A stretch of DNA of 64,000 nucleotides from Robbsia andropogonis (GTDB lineage Bacteria; Pseudomonadota; Gammaproteobacteria; Burkholderiales; Burkholderiaceae). Location of the stretch: the NCBI RefSeq assembly GCF_000970345.1, contig NZ_LAQU01000006.1:186001-250000 (forward strand), written 5' to 3'. The notes below the pieces were generated by a model, which saw nothing but the letters and a program-made list of their open reading frames with translations, was not told where the DNA came from and did no database searches. The position numbers and the translations under genes are program-made. Positions 55,301 through 64,000 of the stretch are shown one piece after another. Position 1 is the stretch's first letter. The number at the start of each line of letters is the position of its first letter.

Positions 55301-56374
55301 TCAGTCTGCAGCCCGTAATTGGACCAGAAATCGTTGGCATTCGGCGGGCAACGCCGCCTCCAACTGGAGCATTTCGCCGCTGGCCGGATGAGTAATGCGC
55401 AATTTTGCCGCATGCAAAAACATACGCTTGAGGCCCGGGGTGGCATTCGCCCGTGCCAATGCCTTGTTCAACGCAAAATCCCCGTATTTGTCGTCGCCGG
55501 CGATGGGCGCGTCCAGATGCGCCAGATGCACGCGAATCTGGTGCGTCCGTCCGGTTTTCAACTGCGCCTCCACCAGCACGAAACCGTCTGGGGCGCCCGC
55601 TATCGCCGGCAGGCGTACATCAGCGTCGCCCGTCCGGGTGTCAGGACCCCGGAAGCGCTCCATCAGCGTGAAAACGGTATGCGCGGCCTGCCCCTCTGGA
55701 TCCACGCTGACACGGCGTTCGCCCTCGGCATTCACGTATTTGTGCAGGGGGGCCTTCACCACGCGCTTCATATCGCGCCAGCCGCCTTCGGGAGCGCGGA
55801 CGCATGCCAGATAACGCTTGTCGGTCTGATTCTCGCGCAATTGCGCGTGCAGATGCGTCAACGCGGCCCGCTTCTTGGCCAGCATCAGAATGCCCGACGT
55901 TTCCCGGTCCAGCCGGTGTACCAGCTCGAGGAAGCGGGCATCGGGCCGCGCCGCGCGCAGTTGCTCGATCACACCGTGACTGACGCCACTGCCGCCGTGC
56001 ACTGCCACGCCGGCCGGTTTATCAATGACGAGCAGGTGCGGGTCCTCGAACAGGATAGGAAACTGCGCAGGGGGGACGTACGCATTACGCAGTGTCGCGT
56101 CGACTCCGTCCTGCCCGCCGTTCGTGGCCGTGCGCACGGGAGGCACGCGCACGATATCGCCACAGACCAGACGATATGTTGCGTCAATGCGTCCCTTGTT
56201 TACCCTGACCTCGCCGGAACGCAGAATGCGATAAACGTGGCTCTTCGGCACGCCTTTACAGACGCGCAGCAAGAAATTATCGATGCGCTGGCCCGCATCC
56301 TCGTCGTCGATTTCAATCATCGCGACACGATCCGCGAAAGCCTGTTGCCGGGACATTTTGCCTAACTCTTTCAT
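55301..56374 (-). CDS. rluC: 23S rRNA pseudouridine synthase RluC
   Basis: 357 residues. An S4 RNA-binding domain at about 28-90 (QRIDNFLLRVCKGVPKSHVYRILRSGEVRVNKGR) is followed by the RluA-type catalytic domain with D156 in VHRLDRETSG. VVDKP-like VIDKPAGVAVHGGSG and GRTHQIRVHLA complete it. It modifies U955, U2504 and U2580 in E. coli numbering. It lies divergent from rne, the standard neighbour. Confidence 0.94.
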   Translation of the reverse strand: MKELGKMSRQQAFADRVAMIEIDDEDAGQRIDNFLLRVCKGVPKSHVYRILRSGEVRVNKGRIDATYRLVCGDIVRVPPVRTATNGGQDGVDATLRNAYVPPAQFPILFEDPHLLVIDKPAGVAVHGGSGVSHGVIEQLRAARPDARFLELVHRLDRETSGILMLAKKRAALTHLHAQLRENQTDKRYLACVRAPEGGWRDMKRVVKAPLHKYVNAEGERRVSVDPEGQAAHTVFTLMERFRGPDTRTGDADVRLPAIAGAPDGFVLVEAQLKTGRTHQIRVHLAHLDAPIAGDDKYGDFALNKALARANATPGLKRMFLHAAKLRITHPASGEMLQLEAALPAECQRFLVQLRAAD

Positions 56375-57569
56375 TCTGCCTATAATTTGCCCAGCAAGTC
56401 GCGTCTGCGGAGACCTGACGGTGCAGACGCTGCGTGGAATAGAGGTACTATCTCACGGCCCGAGGTCTTTCCCGACCCAGACGGCGTCTGTCCGGCATAC
56501 ATCCCTGACCGGACTTGCCCTGGTGCGACCAATCGGCATTTTACCGCACCACGGGGGGTTACCCACCCGTCAATACCGGGTAACACGTAGCACGCACGTC
56601 GCAAGAGACCGGCAAGGACTTTGCCCACAGGCAGGTTCGGTCATCGTCTCGCGCCGATGGGCGTTGGGTTGTGGCATGAAAGAATTTTCCCGGCCAGCGT
56701 GACGTCTCGCCCCGACTTCGGCGATCAATGACGGCACGCTGGCCGGTTGTGAAGTGATTGGGACCGGTGGCCGACGCGCCTCTTCGAGCGCATCGCCGCC
56801 GGCGAACAAGTTGCAATGGAAGGTGTTGCCGTTGTACACGAAGTACGCAACGGTACACGAATGCGCTAGCGGAGAGCGGCCCACCAGGTCGATCGAGCGA
56901 AAGCACCGGCCCCGAATCTTCGGGTCGGACGCCATGCGGTAAAGGGGGAAGCGCTCCCGGACAGGTCGCCATGCGGCCGCGAACGTCACGACGGCGCCCC
57001 TGCTTCCGCTCGCTCCTCTTCGCCCTTGCGGCGCCGGAACGCCCGCCCTGTACGCGGTGGCCGCCGGCGACGCCTGCCCGGATCAGGGCAGCCGCATCTG
57101 TGTACCGCATGACGCGAGGTGGTCAGCCACCCAGTGTCCGCGTGACAATGTGCGGCAGTCCGTTCCGCCGCGAAATGACGTGGTGGCACGCGACGGCTTC
57201 CCCTTCCGCGCCGCCGCGCCGGTTTCATCGCGCGCGGCCCGTGCATCTTGACCGTGTACAGCCGCACCCGGCATCGCGTCGCCCATCGGCGGCCGTTGTC
57301 GGCGCATGCCGCGCGTTCGCAAGACACCGCGGCGCAGCGGCCCACGACACCGGTACGGTTCCCACTTCACGTGCGCTTCGGCCGTGGCAGGCCCCGCGTG
57401 CACCGCCTCCTCCGGCGGACTGCACCGGGCCTGTCCGGGGCACCGTCCCCGGCGCCGGCGCCATTCTCCGCCATCGCTTCGACTCCCGCGTGTATTGCAG
57501 TTTAAAAAGCGCGGCACGCGGCTGTCCGTTATTCGGACACCAGCCCGCAGTGCCGCACTGGAGTCGTTT
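56375..57569. other. 1.2-kb rluC-rne intergenic region, long rne leader
   Basis: The largest gap here. It must carry both promoters. Structures near rne include a stem CCGGGG/CCCCGG at 57435-57452 and TGTCCG/CGGACA with loop TTATT at 57523-57539, 30 nt before the rne ATG. RNase E mRNAs in enterobacteria have long structured leaders for autoregulation, so a similar role is plausible. A possible minus-strand gene at 56570-56989 is listed separately. Confidence 0.55.
56570..56989 (-). CDS. Possible hypothetical protein antisense to the rne leader
   Basis: 139 residues from GTG, or 121 from an ATG at 56935. The first two-thirds have high GC at third codon positions, a normal amino acid mix and the segment CFRSIDLVGRSPLAHSCTVAYFVYNGNTFHCNLFAGGD. 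The final third loses this bias. No ribosome site is clear and I recognise no family. It could be a small unknown gene, a decayed one, or chance. Confidence 0.3.
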   Translation of the reverse strand: MTFAAAWRPVRERFPLYRMASDPKIRGRCFRSIDLVGRSPLAHSCTVAYFVYNGNTFHCNLFAGGDALEEARRPPVPITSQPASVPSLIAEVGARRHAGRENSFMPQPNAHRRETMTEPACGQSPCRSLATCVLRVTRY

Positions 57570-60500
57570 ATGAAACGCATGTTGTTTAATGCGACGCAGC
57601 AGGAAGAACTGCGCGTCGCGATCGTCGATGGCCAGAAACTGATCGACATCGACATCGAGACCGCTGGTCGCGAACAACGCAAGGGGAATATCTACAAGGG
57701 TGTCATTACCCGCGTCGAGCCGTCTCTAGAAGCCTGCTTCGTGAACTACGGCGAGGACCGCCATGGTTTCCTGCCCTTCAAGGAAGTGGCCCGTCAGTAC
57801 TTCCGGGAAGGCGTGGATATGCGCACCGCGCGTATCCAGGACGCATTGCGTGAGGGACAGGAGCTGATCGTCCAGGTCGAGAAAGAAGAACGCGGCAACA
57901 AGGGCGCGGCGCTGACGACATTCATCTCGCTGGCCGGGCGCTACCTGGTGCTCATGCCGAACAACCCGCGCGGCGGCGGCGTGTCGCGTCGCATCGAGGG
58001 CGACGACCGGCAGGAATTGCGGGAGACGATGGCGCAACTGGTCTGCCCGGAAGGCATGAGCATGATCGCGCGCACGGCAGGCATCGGTCGCAGCGCCGAG
58101 GAATTGCAGTGGGACCTGAACTACCTGCTGCAACTGTGGCGCGCCGTGGAAGGTGCCGCCGAAAGCATGAAGGCACCGTTGCTGATCTATCTCGAGTCCA
58201 GCCTGGTGATTCGTGCGATACGCGACTACTTCCAGCCGGATATCGGCGAAATCCTGATCGATACGCAGGAAATCGAGGAACAGGCCCGTGCCTTCATGAG
58301 CGTGGTCATGCCCGGCAGCATGGGCAAGGTCAAGCGCTATCACGACGATGTGCCGTTGTTTTCCCGGTTCCAGATCGAACATCAGATCGAAACCGCGTAC
58401 TCGCGCACGGTAACGCTGCCGTCCGGCGGCGCGATCGTCATCGACCATACCGAGGCCCTTGTCTCGATCGATGTCAACTCGGCCCGCGCCACCAAGGGAG
58501 CGGACATCGAGGAAACCGCGACCCGCACGAACCTGGAAGCCGCCGACGAAGTTGCCCGGCAACTGCGCCTGCGCGACCTTGGCGGGCTGATCGTGATCGA
58601 CTTCATCGACATGGAGTCGTCGAAGAGCCAGCGTGAAGTCGAGCAACGCCTGAAGGATGCACTGCGCCACGATCGCGCGCGGGTGCAGATGGGCAAGATT
58701 TCGCGTTTCGGCCTGATGGAACTGTCGCGTCAGCGGCTGCGTCCAGCCTTGTCCGAAGGCAGCCATGTGACCTGCCCGCGTTGCAACGGCACCGGCCACA
58801 TCCGTGATACGGAGTCATCGGCACTGCAAGTCCTGCGCATCATCCAGGAAGAGGCGATGAAGGAAAACACCGCCGCGATCCACACCGAAGTACCAGTGGA
58901 CGTGGCGGCTTTTCTGCTGAACGAGAAGCGCTCGGAAATCCACAAGATCGAGTCGCGGTTCAAGGTTGCCGTGCTGATGATCCCGAACAAGCATCTGGAT
59001 ACGCCGCACTATAAGCTGGAGCGCCTGCGTCATGACGACGCGCGACTCGACGAACCCCGCAGCAGCTACAAGATGGCGATGGAAGCCGCACAGGCGCTGG
59101 AAGCAGAAAGCACGGTCAGCCGCCGCACGGCGGAAACCAAGCCACGCCAGGAAGCCGCCGTCAAGGGCATCACGCCGGACCAGCCGGCACCGATTTCGAC
59201 GCGTCGCGAAAGCCTCGAACAATCGACTCAGGCAAGTGCGCCGACATCGGCCACGTCCAAGCAAGCCCCGGCCGAAGCCGGTTTCTTCGGCTGGATCAAG
59301 CGCGTGCTCGGCTTGGGCACCTCGGCCGGTGCCGACGGCACCGCACCCGGTTCGACCGCGGCGACCGATGCCTCGCGCTCGTCCACATCGGCGAGCAAGC
59401 CGGTATCGGCGGCGGGTGCCAATGCAAGGGGCGACCGTAGCGCGCGCGGCGAGCGCGGTGCGCGCGGCAACAATCGCGCCGACGGCGCCGAGCGCGTCAC
59501 GGCCCGTAACGGCGAGCGCACCGAGCGCGGCGACCGTGCGTCGGCAAACGGGGCCAATGGCGTCGCTCGCGACGGCCAGAAGCCGCGGAACGGCCGCCGC
59601 GATGAGCGCACGGCGGGCGCCGCGCCGAACGGCAACGTGGTCGCGGCCGACACCAAGGAAAACCGGGAACCGCGTGAAGGGCGTGAAGCCCGCGAAGGTC
59701 GTGACAATCGGGACGGCCGGGAAAGTCGCGAACAACGCATGGCTACCCAAGGTGCGCCAGCGGAACGGCCGCGCCGTGAACGCCAGGAGCGTGGCGAACA
59801 AGGCGAGCGCGCCGAGAAGACCGAACGTCCGGAACGCGGCGAACGTTCGGCATCGGGGCGTGGCGAACGCGGGGAACGTCGCGAACGCCGGTCGTCCGAT
59901 GCGGTGGCGGCGGAACGCGCCGAATCAGGCGCCGAAGCAACCGTCGAGGCACTCACGCAACCAGGCGTGGCGGCGCATACCGCGCACGACCCGGCTATTG
60001 CGTCCCGTACGCCAAATGTCGTGGCCGAACCGGTGGAAGCATTGGGTGCGGTAGCCATCGCGGCTGACGGCTTGCTTGATCCGACATCCGTCTCGGGCGA
60101 TCCCCAAGCAGTGCAAGGCGAACGTACCGACGGCGCACGCGATGGTGAAGAGCGTCGCCGTCGTCGCCGTGGCAGACGTGGCGGGCGCCGTGAGCGGGAA
60201 GAAGATCAGGCCGAGCGGGATGGCCAGAGCGGTCAAGCCGGCTCCGAAGACGGTGTACCCGTGAACGTCAATCACGCGGCCGATGTCGCGGAGGGCGACG
60301 GCCATCTGGTGCCGACGTCACCGGTTCAGACGCATGCAGCATCGACCCGTGCGACGCCGGTGGAGACAGCGGCACCGGTCACGGCGTCAGCGCACGCTGC
60401 CGAAACCGAGAACCCGGCCTCCGCGGCGGTTGGTGAGGCGCTTGCGACACCCCAGACGCCCGTGGCACCGGTTATCCCTGACACGTTGGCGTACACCGTG

Positions 60501-60869
60501 GCAACGCCTGCCACGCAACACGCCGACGCGCCGACGCCGACGCCACCGGTCGTCGATATCGTTGCGCCGTCGCACGCTGTCCCGATCGTCTCGGCACCGT
60601 CGCGGGACGTGCAATCGTCCGATGCCGCATCGGAGCCCGCAGCGGCACCATTGCCGGTAACACCGGCCGAGGCCATCATCCGCGCCGAGACCGCAGCGGT
60701 GGTGACAGACCCCGCCCGACGTCCCCGGTGCCAGTCGAGGCCCTTGCGCCGCAACCGGCTGGCGCGGCCACCGCGCTGCCGGACACGGTTGCGCACGGCG
60801 CGCGCACGGCAACGCCGGTCAGCATCGATCCGCAGCACTTCGCGCCGATGTTGGCCGAGGCCGGTCTGA
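57570..60869 (+). CDS. rne: Ribonuclease E, C-terminus shifted out of frame
   Basis: The frame starts [21 protein letters not shown], the canonical RNase E start. S1 domain about 37-125. DNase I-like catalytic region with Asp in [13 protein letters not shown] (near 300) and [16 protein letters not shown]. Zn-link CPRCNGTGH (near 402). The amphipathic [12 protein letters not shown] near 570 resembles the membrane-targeting helix, then a long Arg/Glu/Gly-rich scaffold follows. From about 60717 the frame turns into Arg-rich nonsense ([23 protein letters not shown]) and ends at 60869, while the true C-terminus continues in the next frame. The catalytic half is intact. It is the main mRNA and rRNA processing endonuclease. 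Confidence 0.93.
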   Translation: MKRMLFNATQQEELRVAIVDGQKLIDIDIETAGREQRKGNIYKGVITRVEPSLEACFVNYGEDRHGFLPFKEVARQYFREGVDMRTARIQDALREGQELIVQVEKEERGNKGAALTTFISLAGRYLVLMPNNPRGGGVSRRIEGDDRQELRETMAQLVCPEGMSMIARTAGIGRSAEELQWDLNYLLQLWRAVEGAAESMKAPLLIYLESSLVIRAIRDYFQPDIGEILIDTQEIEEQARAFMSVVMPGSMGKVKRYHDDVPLFSRFQIEHQIETAYSRTVTLPSGGAIVIDHTEALVSIDVNSARATKGADIEETATRTNLEAADEVARQLRLRDLGGLIVIDFIDMESSKSQREVEQRLKDALRHDRARVQMGKISRFGLMELSRQRLRPALSEGSHVTCPRCNGTGHIRDTESSALQVLRIIQEEAMKENTAAIHTEVPVDVAAFLLNEKRSEIHKIESRFKVAVLMIPNKHLDTPHYKLERLRHDDARLDEPRSSYKMAMEAAQALEAESTVSRRTAETKPRQEAAVKGITPDQPAPISTRRESLEQSTQASAPTSATSKQAPAEAGFFGWIKRVLGLGTSAGADGTAPGSTAATDASRSSTSASKPVSAAGANARGDRSARGERGARGNNRADGAERVTARNGERTERGDRASANGANGVARDGQKPRNGRRDERTAGAAPNGNVVAADTKENREPREGREAREGRDNRDGRESREQRMATQGAPAERPRRERQERGEQGERAEKTERPERGERSASGRGERGERRERRSSDAVAAERAESGAEATVEALTQPGVAAHTAHDPAIASRTPNVVAEPVEALGAVAIAADGLLDPTSVSGDPQAVQGERTDGARDGEERRRRRRGRRGGRREREEDQAERDGQSGQAGSEDGVPVNVNHAADVAEGDGHLVPTSPVQTHAASTRATPVETAAPVTASAHAAETENPASAAVGEALATPQTPVAPVIPDTLAYTVATPATQHADAPTPTPPVVDIVAPSHAVPIVSAPSRDVQSSDAASEPAAAPLPVTPAEAIIRAETAAVVTDPARRPRCQSRPLRRNRLARPPRCRTRLRTARARQRRSASIRSTSRRCWPRPV

Positions 60870-61027
60870 CCTGGGTCAATACCGATGCGGACAAGTGGCG
60901 TGCAGCCGCGGACGCGGCGGCGAGTGTGGCGCCAGTCGTACACCCTCCACGTCTGCGCAAGCCGCAGGCGCCGGTTTCCACCGAACCGCTGGTGCAAGTT
61001 GAAACCCGCGGGACCGTGAGCGAGTGA
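60716..61027 (+). other. Displaced conserved C-terminus of RNase E (frameshift)
   Basis: In the -1 frame relative to rne this reads [23 protein letters not shown], then [22 protein letters not shown] and a tail ending QVETRGTVSE, the ending I know from Burkholderia RNase E. Adding one C to GCCCG at 60714-60718 would join the two frames into a protein of about 1150 residues. No slippery heptamer is present there. Confidence 0.85.
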
Positions 61028-61123
61028 AATCCATTCAGTTGATAAATGACAACCCCTGACGGCGCGTACGCGCGCCACCACGTCGGCGGATCCGCCTAGG
61101 ATCGCGACGTAGGCAGCGGTCTA

Positions 61124-61160
61124 AAAAGCCCGATACAGCGCCCTGCTGTATCGGGCTTTT
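61124..61160 (+). terminator. Rho-independent terminator between rne and moaA
   Basis: A 16-bp perfect stem (AAAAGCCCGATACAGC with GCTGTATCGGGCTTTT) and a 5-nt loop. The T-run is within the distal arm and A-run in the proximal arm, so it can act in both directions. About 97 bp past the restored rne stop. Confidence 0.9.
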
Positions 61161-61273
61161 CGTCATATACAGTTTCCCGTGCAAACCGTCGAAACCCGCT
61201 GCGGAAATGCTTACCGTAGAATGAATGATTGCAGTACGTATGCTAGCCGGGCGTCAGACAGCCGAGACAGACA

Positions 61274-62449
61274 GTGCAGAAGGTTATTCCGATCCAACCG
61301 ATTTCCTCTGGCGAATCGCCTTCGCGACACGCCGGCGATACAACGAAGGCATCGTCTACGGCGCTGCTGGACCGCGCCGTGCCGTTGTCGGTCGCCATCG
61401 CACAACAGGGTGCACGGGACCGCCGGGATCGGCCCATGCGCGATTTACGAATCTCGGTCACCGATCGCTGCAACTTCCGCTGTGTCTACTGCATGCCGAA
61501 AGCCACGTTTGACAAGAATTTTGCTTTCCTGCCGCAGCATTCGTTATTGCGTTTCGAGGAAATCGAGCGAATCGCACGCGCCGGGGCAGCGTTGGGCGTG
61601 CGCAAGATCCGGCTGACTGGCGGTGAACCGCTGCTGCGCAAGCACATCGAGCGTCTGATCGAAAATCTTGCAGCCATTCGCACGCCCGATGGTCGCGCCC
61701 TTGAATTGGCGATGACGACCAATGGCGCGTTACTGCGCCGCAAGGCGCGCAGTCTGGCCGATGCGGGCTTGAACCGGATCACCGTGAGCCTGGACGCGCT
61801 GGACGATGCAACGTTCCGCGGGATGAACGACGTCGATTTCCCAGTGGCGGACGTGCTGGACGGTATCGAGGCCGCACGCAAGGCGGGTCTCGCGCCGTTA
61901 AAAGTGAACATGGTGGTCAAGCGCGGCGTCAATGAGGCACAGATTATCCCGATGGCACGCTATTTCCACGGCAGTGGCACCATACTGCGTTTCATCGAAT
62001 ACATGGACGTGGGCGAAACCAATGGCTGGCAGCGTGCGCATACGGTTGCCTCACGCGACATCATCGACATGGTCGGCGCCGTCCTGCCCCTGATGCCGAT
62101 TGGGCGGCATCATGCGTCCGAGCCGGCAGAGCGCTGGCGCTACGTGGATGGTGGTGGTGAGATTGGCGTGATCTCCAGCGTCACGCATGCCTTCTGCGGC
62201 GACTGCACCCGCGCGAGACTCTCCACCGAGGGCAAGCTCTACCACTGCCTGTTTGCCACCCACGGACACGACCTGCGGGCACTGTTGCGCGACACCATGG
62301 TGGATGATGCGCAGTTGACCGCCGTGATGGCGGGCCTCTGGCAAGATCGTGACGATCGCTACTCGGAATTGCGTGGCGGTCAACATGCGCCGTCCGCTGG
62401 CGGACCCACCGATGCTCGCCGCGTCGAAATGTCCTACATCGGCGGATAA
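61274..62449 (+). CDS. moaA: GTP 3',8-cyclase MoaA
   Basis: 391 residues from a GTG giving (M)[10 protein letters not shown]; no clear ribosome site, and about 55 residues precede the conserved domain. Radical-SAM cysteines in [27 protein letters not shown] follows. A second cluster is in [21 protein letters not shown], and the C-terminal Gly-Gly (SYIGG) is needed for activity. It starts molybdenum cofactor synthesis. First gene of moaA-mobA-moeA, downstream of a strong terminator. Confidence 0.96.
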   Translation: MQKVIPIQPISSGESPSRHAGDTTKASSTALLDRAVPLSVAIAQQGARDRRDRPMRDLRISVTDRCNFRCVYCMPKATFDKNFAFLPQHSLLRFEEIERIARAGAALGVRKIRLTGGEPLLRKHIERLIENLAAIRTPDGRALELAMTTNGALLRRKARSLADAGLNRITVSLDALDDATFRGMNDVDFPVADVLDGIEAARKAGLAPLKVNMVVKRGVNEAQIIPMARYFHGSGTILRFIEYMDVGETNGWQRAHTVASRDIIDMVGAVLPLMPIGRHHASEPAERWRYVDGGGEIGVISSVTHAFCGDCTRARLSTEGKLYHCLFATHGHDLRALLRDTMVDDAQLTAVMAGLWQDRDDRYSELRGGQHAPSAGGPTDARRVEMSYIGG

Positions 62450-62452
62450 GCG

Positions 62453-63172
62453 ATGGCGGGTCCGACGCTGTCCATTCCACGCGACGACATCACCGGCGTG
62501 ATTCTCTGTGGCGGACGCGCCAGCCGGATGGGCGGCATCGACAAGGGCTGGGTGATGCTCAATGGACAGCCGCTGGTCGAGCACGCCCGCGCCCGACTCG
62601 CCCCGCAAGTCGGATCACTGATCATCAGCGCAAACCGACATATCACGCGCTATGCGGCGCTGGCCCCGGTCGTGACCGATGCACTACCTGACTATCCCGG
62701 CCCTCTGGCGGGCGTGGTCGCGGCGCTGCGGGCAACAAAGACGCGTTACCTTGCCTGCGTTCCATGCGATGTTCCCGCACTGCCGAAGGACTTGGTCGAG
62801 CGCCTATCCCACGGGCTGATGCGCCCGGATGTCGACACCGCGGGTACGGCTTTTGACGCGGACGCGACCTCGATACCGATGCGAGAACGCATGGACGACC
62901 GGTCCACGGCGAGACACGCGCCTGGCGCACACGCGGTCTTGTCCGTCGCGGCCACGGTCGAAGAGGGCATGCGGCGGGTACATCCGGTATGCGCATTAAT
63001 GGACCGGTGCATCCTCGACAGCAGCGAGGCATGGCTGCATCAAGGCGAACGTCGTATGATGTCGTGGCTCGCACGCCACAATGCGCGAACCGTCGACTTT
63101 GCCGATTTCGCGGCGTTTTACAATATCAATACGCGCGATGCCTTGGACGCCGCCGGCCGCGGTACCGGATAA
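62453..63172 (+). CDS. mobA: Molybdenum cofactor guanylyltransferase MobA
   Basis: 239 residues. GVILCGGRASRMGGIDKGWVMLNGQPLVEHA is the GTP-binding start (LxGGxxxRMGxxDK). YPGPLAGVVAAL and VPCDVPALPKDL are conserved. It attaches GMP to molybdopterin. An insertion at about 130-160 (DVDTAGTAFDADATSIPMRERMDDRS) makes it longer than the usual 195-210. The start is 3 bp after the moaA stop. Confidence 0.95.
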   Translation: MAGPTLSIPRDDITGVILCGGRASRMGGIDKGWVMLNGQPLVEHARARLAPQVGSLIISANRHITRYAALAPVVTDALPDYPGPLAGVVAALRATKTRYLACVPCDVPALPKDLVERLSHGLMRPDVDTAGTAFDADATSIPMRERMDDRSTARHAPGAHAVLSVAATVEEGMRRVHPVCALMDRCILDSSEAWLHQGERRMMSWLARHNARTVDFADFAAFYNINTRDALDAAGRGTG

Positions 63173-63174
63173 AC

Positions 63175-64000
63175 ATGCGGCACGATGCATGCTGCGTAAC
63201 TGCTACCTCCCTCGCCTCCTTCTTGCGATCCGACGTGCCTTCTGCTCTCCCCGTCCCTGACCCCATCGCCGCGCTGAAGGCCAGCGCGTCCGGTACGTTG
63301 GCGACGTATGTCGCCAGTTGCCTGAGCGCGGAAGACGCCGATGCATTGCACGTCGATGCCGCGCGCGTGCTGCTGCGCGACCTGATGCGGCCGGTGGCAC
63401 GGATCGACACGGTACCGCTGTTGCAGGCCCTCGGCCGCACGCTTTTCGCGCCCATCCTCGCGCCCATGGACGTACCGCGGTTCGATAACGCCGCGATGGA
63501 CGGCTATGCGTTCGACGGGACGCTGCTCGAAGCAACGCCGACACCCGGGACGCTGACATTGACGGTCATCGGAAACGTCCATGCGGGCCATCCGCTCTCA
63601 CGGACGGTGTCGCCTGGCGAATGTGCCCGTGTCATGACCGGTGCACCGATGCCGCCGGGCACCGACACGCTGATCCCGCACGAATACGCCACCCCGGCGA
63701 CGTCGGAGTCAATGTCGTCGTTGGCGGTCTCCGGCCACGCAATCAAGTCCCCGGCCGCGGCATCGGGCTTGCCCCAGGTCATGTTGTCGACGGCGGACTT
63801 CCGCAAAGGCGCGAACCGTCGATTGATCGGCGAGGATGTGCGATGTGGCCAGGTCGTATTCGAAGCAGGCCGTATATTGCGCGCCCCCGATCTCGGCATC
63901 CTCGCATCGCTGGGCATTGCCACGGTGCAGGTCCGTGCCAAGCTGCGCGTCGCTTTTTTTTCCACGGGTGACGAACTCCATCCGGTTGGAGACGCGTTAC
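63175..64000 (+). CDS. moeA: Molybdopterin molybdenumtransferase MoeA, 5' part
   Basis: Begins with ATG two bases after the mobA stop and stays open to the window end, giving 275 residues. MDVPRFDNAAMDGYAF is the conserved MoeA motif in domain III. ARVMTGAPMPPGTDTLIPHEY follows, and RAPDLGILASLGIATVQVRAKLRVAFFSTGDEL starts the MogA-like domain. It inserts molybdate into molybdopterin. An insertion of about 25 residues after the second motif (ATPATSESMSSLAVSGHAIKSPAA) is unusual. Confidence 0.93.
   Translation, partial: MRHDACCVTATSLASFLRSDVPSALPVPDPIAALKASASGTLATYVASCLSAEDADALHVDAARVLLRDLMRPVARIDTVPLLQALGRTLFAPILAPMDVPRFDNAAMDGYAFDGTLLEATPTPGTLTLTVIGNVHAGHPLSRTVSPGECARVMTGAPMPPGTDTLIPHEYATPATSESMSSLAVSGHAIKSPAAASGLPQVMLSTADFRKGANRRLIGEDVRCGQVVFEAGRILRAPDLGILASLGIATVQVRAKLRVAFFSTGDELHPVGDAL

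Noticed and set aside
58815-59801. 328-residue minus frame
   Set aside because: Antisense to the Arg/Glu/Gly-rich scaffold of rne; simple composition keeps the opposite frame open.
60705-60725. Programmed -1 frameshift in rne
   Set aside because: No X-XXY-YYZ heptamer or clear downstream pseudoknot; a lost base in a C run explains it more simply.

Overview
The window is dense, GC-rich (low-to-mid 60% by eye) proteobacterial chromosome. Gene content and order point to Burkholderiaceae (Burkholderia/Paraburkholderia/Robbsia-like). Diagnostic blocks are rpoE-rseA-rseB-mucD-lepA-lepB-rnc-era-recO-pdxJ-acpS-nagZ, the fatty acid block fabF-acpP-fabG-fabD-fabH-plsX-rpmF-yceD with maf divergent, uvrC-pgsA-tRNA(Gly)-tRNA(Cys), and an EarP-type EF-P with Arg32. 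The species cannot be fixed from the sequence alone. I see no phage, IS element, integron, CRISPR array or rRNA operon.

Layout. 1-13.6 kb is accessory: the 3' part of an AtzE-like amidase, a triple-PAS GGDEF-EAL protein, an orphan antitoxin-like gene, and a cluster of a free-amino-acid 2-oxoglutarate dioxygenase, an RhtB/LysE exporter and ThrH with a divergent LysR regulator. A DHA2-type MFS pump, alkB, an ArnT-like glycosyltransferase and an unknown membrane protein follow. 13.6-21 kb holds a GT4 glycosyltransferase, an ABC exporter, otsB-otsA (trehalose), a PCuAC copper chaperone and elaA. 21.1-24.7 kb holds tRNA-Cys, two identical tRNA-Gly genes, pgsA and uvrC. 24.8-29.5 kb holds earP, efp, a BON lipoprotein and an NtrC-like regulator with a degenerate GAFTGA loop.

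29.6-43.8 kb is a long minus-strand housekeeping block. It covers peptidoglycan recycling (nagZ), ACP activation (acpS), vitamin B6 (pdxJ), DNA repair and ribosome assembly (recO, era, rnc), protein export (lepB), translation (lepA) and the sigma-E envelope stress regulon (mucD, rseB, rseA, rpoE). 43.9-51.8 kb is the type II fatty acid synthesis cluster with plsX, rpmF and yceD. 51.8-56.4 kb holds maf, an RsmI-like methylase, sppA, a phosphatase and rluC. 57.6-61 kb is rne, whose 3' end is out of frame. 61.3-64 kb is the start of a molybdenum cofactor operon (moaA-mobA-moeA, cut by the window end).

Most notable: (1) the hydroxylase-exporter-ThrH-LysR cluster, which I infer is a unit that makes, modifies and exports a hydroxylated amino acid, with a perfect 8-bp inverted repeat in its divergent promoter; (2) a one-base frame break in rne that displaces its conserved C-terminus; (3) an NtrC-family regulator without GAFTGA, downstream of a BON lipoprotein; (4) a trend for housekeeping proteins (MucD, RseA, Era, RNase III, UvrC, YceD, SppA, RNase E) to carry long low-complexity extensions.
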